Assembly: GCA_045563055.1 (NCBI GenBank)
Contig: JBJKUR010000001.1
Coordinates: 1-64,000 of the forward strand
Length of the DNA: 64,000 nucleotides
From: Methylaequor sp045563055
GTDB taxonomy: Bacteria; Pseudomonadota; Alphaproteobacteria; Methylaequorales; Methylaequoraceae
Direction of reading: 5' to 3'
Positions within the stretch are counted from its first letter, which is position 1, and the number at the start of each line of letters is the position of its first letter. The position numbers and the translations under genes are program-made. Shown one piece after another: positions 51,789 through 60,834 of the stretch. Under the pieces are notes generated by a model, which saw only the letters and a list, made by a program, of their open reading frames with translations, did no database searches and was not told the DNA's origin.

Positions 51789-52499
51789 ATGAAATTGAAC
51801 TTAAATATAAGTGGTTATGAAGGGCCATTAGATTTATTACTTGAATTATCAAAAAAACAGAAAGTAGATATTACTAAAATTTCTTTACTCGAGCTAGCAG
51901 ACCAGTATCTAGCATTTATTGATAAGAATATAGAAAACTTAAAATTATCAGCAGACTACTTGGTTATGGCATCATTGCTTGCTTTTCTAAAATCAAAGTT
52001 ATTACTCCCAAATGATGAGGTTGAAGAAGCCGAGGAAATCCATGAGGACCTAACCCAAAGATTAATTCATTATGATGCGATACAAAGATTATCAAAAAAG
52101 ATTTTTGAACTTCCAAAAGAAGGGACTAATTTTTTTAATGTAAATATAAAGAATGAATATATTATAAGTAATAAAATTGTACCAAAAGTATCATTGCAAG
52201 ATTTAATACTAAAATACTCTGAAATTTTCCAAAAGAAAAAATCAATAAGTATTTTAGCTGAAGAAAATGATTTATATAATATTGAAGACGGTATCCAATG
52301 GCTGAAGGAAATAATGAAGTTTGAAAATAAAAATTGGTTATCCCTATTTAATTTGCTACCTTCAAATTTAATTAGTGTTAAAAAAAAAAAATCTGCAATA
52401 GTTTCTCTTTTGCTTGCGTCACTTAGTAAAGTAAATAATGGCGAGATTTTATTAAATCAAAAAAATCACTACGAAACAATTATGGTTAAGGCCAAATAA
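51789..52499 (+). CDS. scpA: segregation and condensation protein A
   Basis: 236 residues, kleisin subunit of the SMC condensin. The N-terminal YEGPLDLLLELSKKQKVDIT motif and the YLVMASLLAFLKSKLLLP helix near 56 are diagnostic; a C-terminal winged helix follows. It bridges SMC heads with ScpB, whose gene overlaps by one base (TAATG). Confidence 0.95.
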   Translation: MKLNLNISGYEGPLDLLLELSKKQKVDITKISLLELADQYLAFIDKNIENLKLSADYLVMASLLAFLKSKLLLPNDEVEEAEEIHEDLTQRLIHYDAIQRLSKKIFELPKEGTNFFNVNIKNEYIISNKIVPKVSLQDLILKYSEIFQKKKSISILAEENDLYNIEDGIQWLKEIMKFENKNWLSLFNLLPSNLISVKKKKSAIVSLLLASLSKVNNGEILLNQKNHYETIMVKAK

Positions 52500-53020
52500 T
52501 GCAGCCAAAAGAAGCAAAATATCTTGTCGAGTCTTTAATTTTTTCTTCTGATGAACCATTATCAAAAGACAGTATGAAGAAAGTACTAAAAAATTATGGT
52601 GAATTTAACATCGAGCAGATACTAGCTGAACTTAATTCAGACTATAAAGATAGAGGAATTGAATTAATAGAGACTAATTCTAAATATTTTTTTAGAACAT
52701 CAATGAAGTTAAATAGATATCTGAGTATAGAAACAGAAAAAAAAAGGAATTTATCTAATGCTGCAATAGAAACATTAGCTATAATATCTTATCATCAGCC
52801 AGTAACTAGAGCAGAGATTGAAAAAATTCGAGGAAAACCTGTTTTCAGGGGTACATTAGATACATTGTTAGAATTGAAATGGATTAAACCTGCAGGAAGA
52901 AGGGAAACGCCTGGAAGGCCAGTGACTTGGGAAACAGATCTTGAATTTTTAAGACACTTTGGACTTACCTCCATCAAAGATTTACCAAAAGTTGATGAAT
53001 TGGAATCCATTATCCTGTAA
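52499..53020 (+). CDS. scpB: segregation and condensation protein B
   Basis: 173 residues with two winged-helix domains. The family block LSNAAIETLAIISYHQPVTRAEIEKIRG starts near residue 81, followed by GRRETPGRPVTWETDLEFLRHFGL near 140. Partner of ScpA in the SMC complex. Slightly short but complete at both ends. tatA begins 24 bases downstream. Confidence 0.95.
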   Translation: MQPKEAKYLVESLIFSSDEPLSKDSMKKVLKNYGEFNIEQILAELNSDYKDRGIELIETNSKYFFRTSMKLNRYLSIETEKKRNLSNAAIETLAIISYHQPVTRAEIEKIRGKPVFRGTLDTLLELKWIKPAGRRETPGRPVTWETDLEFLRHFGLTSIKDLPKVDELESIIL

Positions 53021-53044
53021 GATAAATTTAGTAAGGAGTTTGTA

Positions 53045-53197
53045 ATGTTCGGTTTAGGTCACTGGGAAATAATTTTAATATTAGTAATAGTTTTGATTTT
53101 TTTTGGAGCTGGGAAGCTGCCAAAAGTAGCAGGGGAAATTGCAAAAGGAATTAAATCATTTAAACAAGGATTAAAAGATCACAAAGATGAAAAATAA
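53045..53197 (+). CDS. tatA: twin-arginine translocase subunit TatA
   Basis: 50 codons, ATG 53045 to TAA ending at 53197. The protein begins MFGLGHWEIILILVIVLIFF (membrane helix), then the hinge FGAGKLP and an amphipathic helix (AGEIAKGIKSFKQGLKD). This is the minimal TatA form, without the long polar tail. It oligomerises to form the passage for folded proteins. A strong AAGGAG site lies 8 bases upstream; tatB follows with no spacer. Confidence 0.93.
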   Translation: MFGLGHWEIILILVIVLIFFGAGKLPKVAGEIAKGIKSFKQGLKDHKDEK

Positions 53198-53440
53198 ATG
53201 TTTAATTTAGGACTCATTGAGTTTTTACTTATCATCTTTTTTATACTTTTACTCGTCAAACCAGATGATATTCCTAAAGTTTCGAAAAACTTGGGGCTTT
53301 TTTACAGGAAGTTAAGTAGATATTTTTATAATATAAAATACGAATTGTCTGAAATAGATAATGACATAACTAAGATGCAAAAAGGAAGAAAAGTAAAGTC
53401 TAATGAAATATCTAAGCCACTTAAAAGAATTAAGAAATAG
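53198..53440 (+). CDS. tatB: twin-arginine translocase subunit TatB
   Basis: 80 residues: N-terminal helix FNLGLIEFLLIIFFILLLVKP, the hinge residues, and a charged amphipathic helix (KVSKNLGLFYRKLSRYFYN). Much shorter than E. coli TatB, but the position between tatA and tatC and the sequence KPDDIPKVSKNLG fit. It forms the substrate receptor with TatC, whose start lies 38 bases inside this gene. Confidence 0.85.
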   Translation: MFNLGLIEFLLIIFFILLLVKPDDIPKVSKNLGLFYRKLSRYFYNIKYELSEIDNDITKMQKGRKVKSNEISKPLKRIKK

Positions 53441-54125
53441 ACTACTCTATAGCTTTTTTTTTTTGATAATTTGCTTTTTCTTTTTTTTATTGAACACTTC
53501 AATTATCAGTGAACTCTTAACTAAACCTTTATTCAATCTTTTGCAAAACCTTGATGATAGAAGAATGATATTTACTGGATTGCCAGAGGTTTTTGTGTCT
53601 AATTTAAAAATTTCTTTATTCGCATCATTTATTGTATCATTGCCATTTTTTATAATTCAAACAGTTTTATTTATATCTCCAGCATTATATAAGAAAGAAA
53701 AAAAATTATTCTTTCCTGTATTTTTGATGGTTCCAATTTTATTTTTTCTAGGAGTACTCTTTGCTTATTATATCTTGATACCATTGATATGGACCTTTTT
53801 TATATCATTTGAAAACTTTATGCAAAATGGATTCAACTTAGAACTTGAATCGCGTTATTCAGAATATATGAAGTTGACTATGTTATTGTTATTGGCAAGT
53901 GGATTATCTTTTGAATTCCCAATACTATTAATAATTCTAACAAAATTAAATATACTCAATATTAAAATTTTAAAAAATAATAGAAAGTATTTTTTTATTG
54001 GTATTCTAGTATTTTCAGCTTTGTTTACCCCACCGGATATAATTTCACAGTTAGGCATTGCAATTCCTCTCATAATCTTTTATGAATTTTCAATAGTTTT
54101 TATTCAATATTTTTTTAAAAAATAA
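53403..54125 (+). CDS. tatC: twin-arginine translocase subunit TatC
   Basis: 240 residues with six membrane helices. The N-terminal LSHLKELRNRLLYSFFFL is the signature TatC start and fixes ATG 53403, giving a 38-base overlap with tatB. Other marks are FVSNLKISLFASFIVSLPF near 61 and FEFPILLIILTKL near 167. TatC recognises the twin-arginine signal. serS begins 4 bases after its stop. Confidence 0.95.
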   Translation: MKYLSHLKELRNRLLYSFFFLIICFFFFLLNTSIISELLTKPLFNLLQNLDDRRMIFTGLPEVFVSNLKISLFASFIVSLPFFIIQTVLFISPALYKKEKKLFFPVFLMVPILFFLGVLFAYYILIPLIWTFFISFENFMQNGFNLELESRYSEYMKLTMLLLLASGLSFEFPILLIILTKLNILNIKILKNNRKYFFIGILVFSALFTPPDIISQLGIAIPLIIFYEFSIVFIQYFFKK

Positions 54126-54129
54126 GTTA

Positions 54130-55386
54130 ATGCATGATATTAAATTTATAAGGAAAAATTCATCATCATTCGATGAATCTTTGGTAAAAAGGAATATTGA
54201 ACCATGTAGTAAAAAAATTATTGACCTTCATGATAAATATTTAAGCCATTTAAATAAAAAACAAAAACTTCAAGAAAATAAAAACTTACTATCCAAAGAG
54301 TTTTCTGGAGGGAATATTGTTGAAATTAAAAAAAAAGTAGCGGAAATTAAGAAAGAGATAGATCTTCAAAACAAGTTGTCCATCGAAAAAATGAGTCAGC
54401 TCGATGATATTCTTCTCAACCTACCTAATATTCTGTCTGATAAAACACCGATGGGAAACTCAGAAAATGATAATAAAATAATAAAAGAAGTAGAAGGAAA
54501 AATTAATTTAGAATTTGAACCAAAAAATCATTTAGAATTAGCAGAAAATTTAAATTTAATAGATTATGAAAAAGCTATAAAAATTTCTGGCAGTCGTTTT
54601 TCAGTTTTAAAAAATGAACTTGCTCTTTTACATCGTGCATTAGTAAATTTTATGTTAGATAATAATGCATACTTTAATTATAGAGAATGCTTGGTTCCAG
54701 AGTTAGTTAAAACATCCTCGATGCTTGGTACTGGACAACTTCCAAAGTTTCATGATGATTTATTTCAAACAAACTTTAATGACATGTATCTTATTCCAAC
54801 AGCTGAGGTTCCATTAACTAACCTTCATCGCGAATCAATAATTAACAGAAATGATTTACCTATAAGATATACAACCTTCACAAATTGTTTTAGATCTGAA
54901 GCCGGCGCCGCAGGTAAAGATACTAAAGGTTTAATGCGAGAGCACCAATTTGGTAAAGTTGAGCTGGTGACTATCTCTGACCCTAAAACTTCATCTGATG
55001 AACTTGATCATATGACTAGTTGTGTAGAGTCAATTTTAAATAAACTTGATCTTCGTTATAGAATTGTTACCCTTTGCTCATCAGATGTTGGCTTTTCGTC
55101 TTCATATACACTTGACTTTGAAGTATGGATGCCTGGACAAAGTAAATTCAGGGAGGTATCTAGTTGTTCAAACTGTCTAGACTTTCAATCAAGAAGAATG
55201 AAAATGAGAGTAAAAGATATAGAATCAGGTGAGATATATTATCCACACACATTAAATGGTTCATCTTTAGCTATTGGCAGACTCCTGATTGCTATATTAG
55301 AGAACTACCAATGCGAAGATGGTTCAATTGACATACCGACTGTTTTAATTGATTACTGTAAAGGATTGAAAAATATTAAAAGATGA
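54130..55386 (+). CDS. serS: seryl-tRNA synthetase
   Basis: 418 residues, class II synthetase. N-terminal antiparallel coiled coil (about 30-100), TAEVPLTNLHRE near 223, motif 2 FRSEAGAAGKDTKGLMREHQF near 254, and motif 3 LNGSSLAIGRLLIAILENYQ near 375. Full length. It overlaps pcm by 4 bases; the surE gene that often sits between them in alphaproteobacteria is absent. Confidence 0.96.
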   Translation: MHDIKFIRKNSSSFDESLVKRNIEPCSKKIIDLHDKYLSHLNKKQKLQENKNLLSKEFSGGNIVEIKKKVAEIKKEIDLQNKLSIEKMSQLDDILLNLPNILSDKTPMGNSENDNKIIKEVEGKINLEFEPKNHLELAENLNLIDYEKAIKISGSRFSVLKNELALLHRALVNFMLDNNAYFNYRECLVPELVKTSSMLGTGQLPKFHDDLFQTNFNDMYLIPTAEVPLTNLHRESIINRNDLPIRYTTFTNCFRSEAGAAGKDTKGLMREHQFGKVELVTISDPKTSSDELDHMTSCVESILNKLDLRYRIVTLCSSDVGFSSSYTLDFEVWMPGQSKFREVSSCSNCLDFQSRRMKMRVKDIESGEIYYPHTLNGSSLAIGRLLIAILENYQCEDGSIDIPTVLIDYCKGLKNIKR

Positions 55387-56030
55387 CAATGAAATCTAAG
55401 ATTAAAAAGAAAATTAATTTAATTTTAGAGCTTCAAAGAAATGGTGTGGAGGATTCCAAAATTCTAAAAGTTATGGAAGAAGTTGATAGAGAAATTTTTG
55501 TTGATGAGAACCTGAAAGCAAAGTCCTTTGAAAACATTGCACTTCCAATAGACTGTGGACAAACAATATCTCAACCATTGATAGTTGCATTGATGACTCA
55601 ACATTTAGATGTTGATAAATCCATGCGTGTCCTTGAAATAGGAACGGGTAGTGGTTATCAAACTTATATTTTATCAAAGTTAGCGAGATTTGTTTACTCA
55701 GTTGAAAGATACAAATCTTTATTCAACAAAGCTTATGGTCTCTTTAAAACTCTTGGTGTAAATAATATTTTTTGCAGACATGACGATGGTGGTATGGGTT
55801 GGAAAGAACAAGCTCCATTCGACAGGATAATTGTCACAGCCTGTGCTCAAGATATTCCAACGGAATTAACATCTCAGCTTTCTATGCATGGAAAAATGAT
55901 AATTCCAATTGGAGATGAACATGATGACCAAGTTTTAAAAAAAATTTCAAAAATTAACAACGAAATCATTATAGAAGATATTATAGATGTAAGGTTTGTT
56001 CCATTATTAGAAGGTAAAATTAATAAATGA
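55383..56030 (+). CDS. pcm: protein-L-isoaspartate O-methyltransferase
   Basis: 215 residues. It methylates damaged isoaspartyl residues for repair. DREIFVDENLKAKSFENIALPI near residue 35, the substrate loop GQTISQPLIVALMTQHL near 58, and an intact SAM motif I VLEIGTGSGYQTYIL near 82 contrast with the degenerate pcm-like protein at 39134. IIVTACAQDIP near 147 is motif II. Overlaps serS and nlpD by 4 bases each. Confidence 0.93.
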   Translation: MTMKSKIKKKINLILELQRNGVEDSKILKVMEEVDREIFVDENLKAKSFENIALPIDCGQTISQPLIVALMTQHLDVDKSMRVLEIGTGSGYQTYILSKLARFVYSVERYKSLFNKAYGLFKTLGVNNIFCRHDDGGMGWKEQAPFDRIIVTACAQDIPTELTSQLSMHGKMIIPIGDEHDDQVLKKISKINNEIIIEDIIDVRFVPLLEGKINK

Positions 56031-56887
56031 AATATTTCTTGATTATTATTTTGCTCTTCGTTTGTGGTTGCGAAAATATTTTTTATGATAACTATAAAAT
56101 AATTGATATAAATAAAAACCAAGGGTACAAAAAATCTCAAACTCAAAGTTACACTGTAAAGTCAGGCGATAACCTTTTCTCAATATCAAGGAAATTTAGA
56201 ATACAGATTCAGGAATTAATAAACTTTAATCAAATTAGTGAACCTTATAGAATTTTTCCAGGTCAAAAGATTTTAATTCCTATAACTATGGTTCATTCAA
56301 TCAAAAAAGGAGAAACACTTTATTCAATTTCTCGAGATCATGGAACAAATGTTTTCACGTTATCAAAATTAAATAATATTTATAATGTGAATAATATTTT
56401 TGTTGGTCAAAAATTAATAATTCCCAGAGCTATTAGTAATAAAAAATCTAAAACAAACAATAAGAAAAATAAAATTAATAAAATAAAAAAGTTAACTAGT
56501 GAGAATAAATTTTTATGGCCAGTTAAGGGTAAAGTTATTTCAAAATTTGGTAAAACCAATGACGGATTTTATAATGATGGGATTAATATTTATTCTGAAA
56601 AGGGAACAAATGTAATTTCATCTGAAGATGGGAAGGTAATATACAGTGGAAATGAGATTCCTGGGTATGGAAATTTAGTTTTAATTAAACATTCAAAAAA
56701 TTGGATTACAGCATATGCTCATTTAGATGATGTGTTCATTGAAAAGGGAAATTCGGTTAGGAAAGGTCAAAATATAGGATCTGTTGGGAGCACAGGAAAT
56801 GTAAGATCCCCCCAATTACACTTTGAAATAAGGAAAGGAAAAGACTCGGTTGATCCTCTTAAATTTTTGTGGAATAAAACTATTTGA
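56027..56887 (+). CDS. nlpD: NlpD-like lipoprotein: two LysM domains and a degenerate LytM domain
   Basis: 286 residues: lipoprotein signal (Cys15), two LysM domains (YTVKSGDNLFSISRKF near 43 and HSIKKGETLYSISRDHG near 88), a Lys/Asn-rich linker, and a C-terminal LytM/M23 fold (about 165-280). Two zinc ligands of active M23 peptidases are replaced: the expected H-x-G-x-D reads YNDGINI, and HLHFE reads QLHFE. This is the pattern of NlpD/EnvC amidase activators, which switch on septal amidases and do not cut peptidoglycan themselves. It overlaps pcm by 4 bases and converges on the DUF815 gene (8-base overlap). Confidence 0.87.
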   Translation: MKYFLIIILLFVCGCENIFYDNYKIIDINKNQGYKKSQTQSYTVKSGDNLFSISRKFRIQIQELINFNQISEPYRIFPGQKILIPITMVHSIKKGETLYSISRDHGTNVFTLSKLNNIYNVNNIFVGQKLIIPRAISNKKSKTNNKKNKINKIKKLTSENKFLWPVKGKVISKFGKTNDGFYNDGINIYSEKGTNVISSEDGKVIYSGNEIPGYGNLVLIKHSKNWITAYAHLDDVFIEKGNSVRKGQNIGSVGSTGNVRSPQLHFEIRKGKDSVDPLKFLWNKTI

Positions 56888-57641
56888 ATAAAGTTTTAAT
56901 AAATTGACTTGCGGTCCTTCCTGAAAAGTTTCCTTTCTCTAAAGACCATTTTAGAGCCATATTTTCATGTTCAGGTGTGTATTTAATCGAATTCTTTTTA
57001 AGATAATGTTTCACCATATTTAAATATTTCTCTTGATTTGAGTCATAGAAACCAAGCCAGTAACCAAATCTATCTGATAGTGAAATTAAATTTTGAGACA
57101 ATTCTTTTTCTTGAAGATTATTTAAGTCATTTGAGGTGGAATTATGAGATAAATGCCTAAGGTTTGACGTAATGTAGTATCTTATATTTTCTGAATGGCT
57201 TAATAAACTTCCTTCTACTAAACTTTTAAATAATTTTAAGTCTTTATCATTATTATTGAATGAAATATCATCTATATAAATTAAAAATTTATTATCCGAC
57301 ATACTCAGGCCGTACACCACTTCAACAATTTTTTCTATATTATTATTTAATACCTCAACTAACTTCAAATCTTTTGATAGCTTGTTATTTACATGCTCAA
57401 CAATGCATTTGATTAAGGTTGATTTACCCATTCCTTTTGCTCCCCATAAAAAAATATTAGTTGATGGTGAATTGTTAACAAAATTCATTGTATTTTTTAA
57501 AACGATATCTTTTTGATTTTCAATTTCCTTTAAATCAGTAAGCTTAATGTCCAAATTCACTTTTACAGGGGCTAAAATTTCTTTGTTTGGAAGAAAAATA
57601 AAAAAGTGATTGTCTTTAATAACTTTTGCTGATTCAAACAT
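56880..57641 (-). CDS. DUF815-type P-loop ATPase
   Basis: 253 residues from ATG 57641, preceded by GAGAGG; a TTG at 57653 is discarded because it lies before that site. AAA-type ATPase: Walker A WGAKGMGKST near residue 68, Walker B FLIYIDDISF near 121, an ITSNLRHLS sensor segment near 160, and LSDRFGYWLGFY near 192. DUF815 proteins are DnaA-like ATPases of unknown function, widely found beside the yajC/secD cluster in alphaproteobacteria. Confidence 0.85.
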   Translation of the reverse strand: MFESAKVIKDNHFFIFLPNKEILAPVKVNLDIKLTDLKEIENQKDIVLKNTMNFVNNSPSTNIFLWGAKGMGKSTLIKCIVEHVNNKLSKDLKLVEVLNNNIEKIVEVVYGLSMSDNKFLIYIDDISFNNNDKDLKLFKSLVEGSLLSHSENIRYYITSNLRHLSHNSTSNDLNNLQEKELSQNLISLSDRFGYWLGFYDSNQEKYLNMVKHYLKKNSIKYTPEHENMALKWSLEKGNFSGRTASQFIKTLFK

Positions 57642-57755
57642 TTTGCCTCTCAATCAATGGATTTTTTAAAATTCTTATTTTATACTTGTATTTATAAAGT
57701 TTTTATATATTGATTTCATTGTTATTAAATGTAAACCATTTTTTTGAGGAGTGTA

Positions 57756-58058
57756 ATGTTCAATCATGCATATGCGCAGGCCGCGGCTCAACAACCTTCG
57801 ATGCTTGCATCTTTTATACCTTTAATTCTAATTTTTTTGATTTTTTATTTTCTTTTAATAAGACCACAACAAAAAAAACAAAAAGAACACAAAGTTCTAC
57901 TAGATTCAATTAAAAAAGGTGATGAAATACTTACTAGCGGAGGTATACTTGGAAAAGTTTTAAAAACCGATAATGAAAAACTAACAGTTGAAATTACAAA
58001 GGGCGTAAATGTGATTGTAATAAGATCTACTGTTGCAGATGTAACTAAAAAAACTTAA
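57756..58058 (+). CDS. yajC: preprotein translocase subunit YajC
   Basis: 100 residues from ATG 57756, which has GAGGAG 4 bases upstream; a TTG at 57744 overlaps that site. One membrane helix (LASFIPLILIFLIFYFLLIRPQQKK, residues about 17-41), the RPQQKKQKEH motif and the GDEILTSGGILGKV block near 54. Accessory membrane protein of the SecDF complex. First gene of yajC-secD-secF; secD follows after 6 bases. The 114-base gap upstream shows no clear promoter. Confidence 0.95.
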   Translation: MFNHAYAQAAAQQPSMLASFIPLILIFLIFYFLLIRPQQKKQKEHKVLLDSIKKGDEILTSGGILGKVLKTDNEKLTVEITKGVNVIVIRSTVADVTKKT

Positions 58059-58064
58059 CAGAAA

Positions 58065-59639
58065 ATGTTAAATATAAATAAATGGAATATATTTTTTGTT
58101 ATCGCTGTGTTTTTTACGGCAATCTATTATGTTGTTCCAAATTTGTTCGGCAAAAGTGAAGTAACAGCCCTTCCTAATTATTTATCAAAAAAACAAGTGA
58201 ACCTTGGATTGGACTTGCAAGGTGGCTCTCATCTACTATTAGAAGTTGACACACAGACCGTTTTAAAAGAAAAATCTGAAGATTTGGTAGATGATATAAG
58301 AAAATCTCTTAGAAAGTCAAAAATTAAGTATTCCAACCTTGGATCAAAAGTGACTGGAGCTGTAGTTAGAATCACTAATACAGATGATATTAGTCTTGCT
58401 AGAGAATCTCTATCAAAAGATATTGATAAAGGAATTATTCTTAAAACAGATAAAAATCAAGTTAATCTTATTTTTTCAGAACAATTTATTATCGATTCTA
58501 GGGACAGAACTGTAGAACAATCAATCGAAGTAGTCAGAAAAAGAGTCGATGAATCTGGGACAAAGGAGCCATCTATTCAAAAACAAGGAGATGAGAGGAT
58601 TGTAGTTCAACTTCCAGGTATTAAAGATCCTGAAAGGGTTAAAGCATTAATTGGAAGGACTGCTAAATTAAATTTTCACATGTTAGATCCAACAACAGTC
58701 GAATTGGCGGAACAAAGAGGTAAATTACCACCTGGAACATTCAAAGCATTAAATGCAGATCCAACAGCTTATGAGAAGCAATTTGTAGTTAAAAAAAGAG
58801 TTTTACTTACAGGGGAGAGACTTCAAAATGCTGCGGCTACAGTAGACGCTCAAACAGGAAGATACGTTGTTGCATTTGAATTTGATAATAAGGGTGCAAA
58901 AAAATTTGCAAAAATTACTACAGATAATACATATCAAAGGCTAGCAATATTATTAGATAATAAAGTTATTAGTGCACCTCAAATCAGGGAACCAATAACA
59001 GGTGGACAAGGGAATATTTCTGGAAATTTTTCACCTGAAACAGCCAACGATTTAGCTGTTTTATTAAGAGCTGGCTCCTTACCTGCACCTATAAAGGTAT
59101 TGGAAGAAAGAACAGTTGGACCTTCTTTGGGAATAGATTCAATACAAGCAGGAAAAAAAGCTCTTATAATCGGATTTTTATTAGTAATAGTTTTTATGAT
59201 TTTAAGATATAAAGCATTTGGGCTTGTGGCAGACTTTGCAATTATTTTTAACGTAATTTTACTCATCTCTATGTTAAGTGCTATAGAGGCAACATTAACA
59301 ATGCCTGGTATTGCCGGAATAGTTCTGACAGTTGGCATGGCTGTTGATGCAAATGTTTTAGTTTTTGAAAGAATCAAGGAGGAAATTAGGTCAGGCAGAT
59401 CTATAATAAACTCAATTGACTTAGGTTACAAATTCGCAATAAAGACAATTCTTGATGCTAACTTTACAACCTTAATCGCTGCGCTCTTACTTTATAATTA
59501 TGGATCTGGCCCTATCAAGGGTTTTGCTGTTACTTTAAGTATTGGGATAATAACTTCAATGTTTACAGCATTAATATTAACAAAACTTATTGTTAGTTTG
59601 TGGGTTCTTAAGCTTAAACCAAACAAATTATACATTTAG
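58065..59639 (+). CDS. secD: protein translocase subunit SecD
   Basis: 524 residues: N-terminal helix, large periplasmic P1 domain (LGLDLQGGSHLLLEVD near 47, DPERVKALIGRTAKLNFHML near 186), and five C-terminal RND-type helices with GIVLTVGMAVDANVLVFERIKEE near 417, which holds the proton-relay Asp. It uses the proton motive force to pull exported proteins out of SecYEG. secF begins 4 bases after its stop. Confidence 0.97.
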   Translation: MLNINKWNIFFVIAVFFTAIYYVVPNLFGKSEVTALPNYLSKKQVNLGLDLQGGSHLLLEVDTQTVLKEKSEDLVDDIRKSLRKSKIKYSNLGSKVTGAVVRITNTDDISLARESLSKDIDKGIILKTDKNQVNLIFSEQFIIDSRDRTVEQSIEVVRKRVDESGTKEPSIQKQGDERIVVQLPGIKDPERVKALIGRTAKLNFHMLDPTTVELAEQRGKLPPGTFKALNADPTAYEKQFVVKKRVLLTGERLQNAAATVDAQTGRYVVAFEFDNKGAKKFAKITTDNTYQRLAILLDNKVISAPQIREPITGGQGNISGNFSPETANDLAVLLRAGSLPAPIKVLEERTVGPSLGIDSIQAGKKALIIGFLLVIVFMILRYKAFGLVADFAIIFNVILLISMLSAIEATLTMPGIAGIVLTVGMAVDANVLVFERIKEEIRSGRSIINSIDLGYKFAIKTILDANFTTLIAALLLYNYGSGPIKGFAVTLSIGIITSMFTALILTKLIVSLWVLKLKPNKLYI

Positions 59640-59643
59640 AAAA

Positions 59644-60519
59644 ATGAACTTTAACTTTAATTTTTTCAAATATAGATACATAGCTTTTGTTTTCTCAATT
59701 TTCATACTACTAATATCAATTTGTCTTTTTTTATATAAAAATCTCAACCTTGGAATTGACTTCAAAGGTGGGACTATGGTTGAAGCTAAGTTTCAAACAC
59801 CTCCTGATTTGGCCTCTTTAAGGGCTGATATAGACAGTCTCATGATTGGAAATTCAGAAATTCAAGAGTTTGGTGATTCAGAGACTGTCCTCATAAAGCT
59901 GGAGAAAACTGATGATCCAGAGGTAAATCAAGAACAAATCATTCAAAAACTTAAAAGCACACTAGATGAAAGTGTTGATTATAGGAGAATAGAATTTGTA
60001 GGACCAAAAGTTGGTAATGAATTGAAGTCAGTGGCAATTAAGGCGATTATATTCTCCTTACTTGCAATGTTTGCTTACATATGGTTTAGATTTGCTGGTT
60101 GGCAATTCGGTCTTGGTGCTTTGATTGCACTGTTTCATGACGTAATTTCAACTATTGGTTTTTTTTCACTGAGTCAAATCGAGTTTAATCTGGCTTCAAT
60201 AGCTGCTATTCTAACCATTGCTGGATATTCAATTAATGATACGGTAGTAGTCTTTGATAGAATTAGAGAAAACCTCATAAAATCAGAAAAAAATCTTCAG
60301 GATCTCTTAAACTTGTCAATTAATCAAACACTTTCTAGGACCTTAATGACTTCTATAACTACTATTCTAGCTCTTCTAGCATTATTTATTTTCGGAGGGG
60401 AGGTTGTTAAAGGATTTGTATCGGCTATGATGTGGGGTGTATTAATTGGAACTTACTCTTCTATTTTCATAGCATCCCCTTTAATCATACTCTTTGGTTT
60501 CAGTAGATCAAAAGACTAA
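59644..60519 (+). CDS. secF: protein translocase subunit SecF
   Basis: 291 residues from ATG 59644; the longer TTG start at 59590 lies inside secD. NLGIDFKGGTMVE near 35, the R-x-E-F-V-G-P-K-V-G block near 115, six RND helices, and TIAGYSINDTVVVFDRIRENL near 195. Partner of SecD. It is followed on the other strand by the nickel superoxide dismutase genes, which interrupt the usual alphaproteobacterial order here. Confidence 0.96.
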   Translation: MNFNFNFFKYRYIAFVFSIFILLISICLFLYKNLNLGIDFKGGTMVEAKFQTPPDLASLRADIDSLMIGNSEIQEFGDSETVLIKLEKTDDPEVNQEQIIQKLKSTLDESVDYRRIEFVGPKVGNELKSVAIKAIIFSLLAMFAYIWFRFAGWQFGLGALIALFHDVISTIGFFSLSQIEFNLASIAAILTIAGYSINDTVVVFDRIRENLIKSEKNLQDLLNLSINQTLSRTLMTSITTILALLALFIFGGEVVKGFVSAMMWGVLIGTYSSIFIASPLIILFGFSRSKD

Positions 60520-60520
60520 A

Positions 60521-60829
60521 CTAAAAGTAAAATTTAAACGATTTTTTTGAAACTGATAAAATCACCTTTCCAATAACTTGATCTTTTTTTATAGGCCCAA
60601 TATCATTTGCAGAGATGCTTTGCTTAAATTCCCCTTCAAACCAAAGCATATTTTTAGAGTCGATCCTTACTAGTTTTTTTATAAGTTTTCCATAATGTGA
60701 ATGGTTGAATACAAAAAGATTTTGAATTTTTAACATCTCTGTTGATTTTATAACAACAAACGAGCTCCTTGGAATAGAAGGTGACATGCTATCACCTTCG
60801 ACTTTAAAAAGAGAAAATTTAAAAAACAC
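60521..60829 (-). CDS. Ni-SOD maturation protease (SodX-like, S26 signal peptidase family)
   Basis: 102 residues. A compact S24/S26-type peptidase: catalytic Ser in EGDSMSPSIPRSSFVVI near residue 12 and the general-base Lys region in GKLIKKLVRID near 47. No membrane helix is evident. Small peptidases of this type (SodX/CbiX-linked NiSOD protease) remove the N-terminal leader of nickel SOD. It starts 5 bases after sodN, which has an unprocessed leader in sequence, so the role is well supported by context. Confidence 0.87.
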   Translation of the reverse strand: MFFKFSLFKVEGDSMSPSIPRSSFVVIKSTEMLKIQNLFVFNHSHYGKLIKKLVRIDSKNMLWFEGEFKQSISANDIGPIKKDQVIGKVILSVSKKSFKFYF

Positions 60830-60834
60830 AAACT

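Noticed and set aside
58979..59377. 132-codon open frame on the minus strand inside secD
   Set aside because: Antisense shadow of a well-supported gene; no ribosome site and low-complexity translation.
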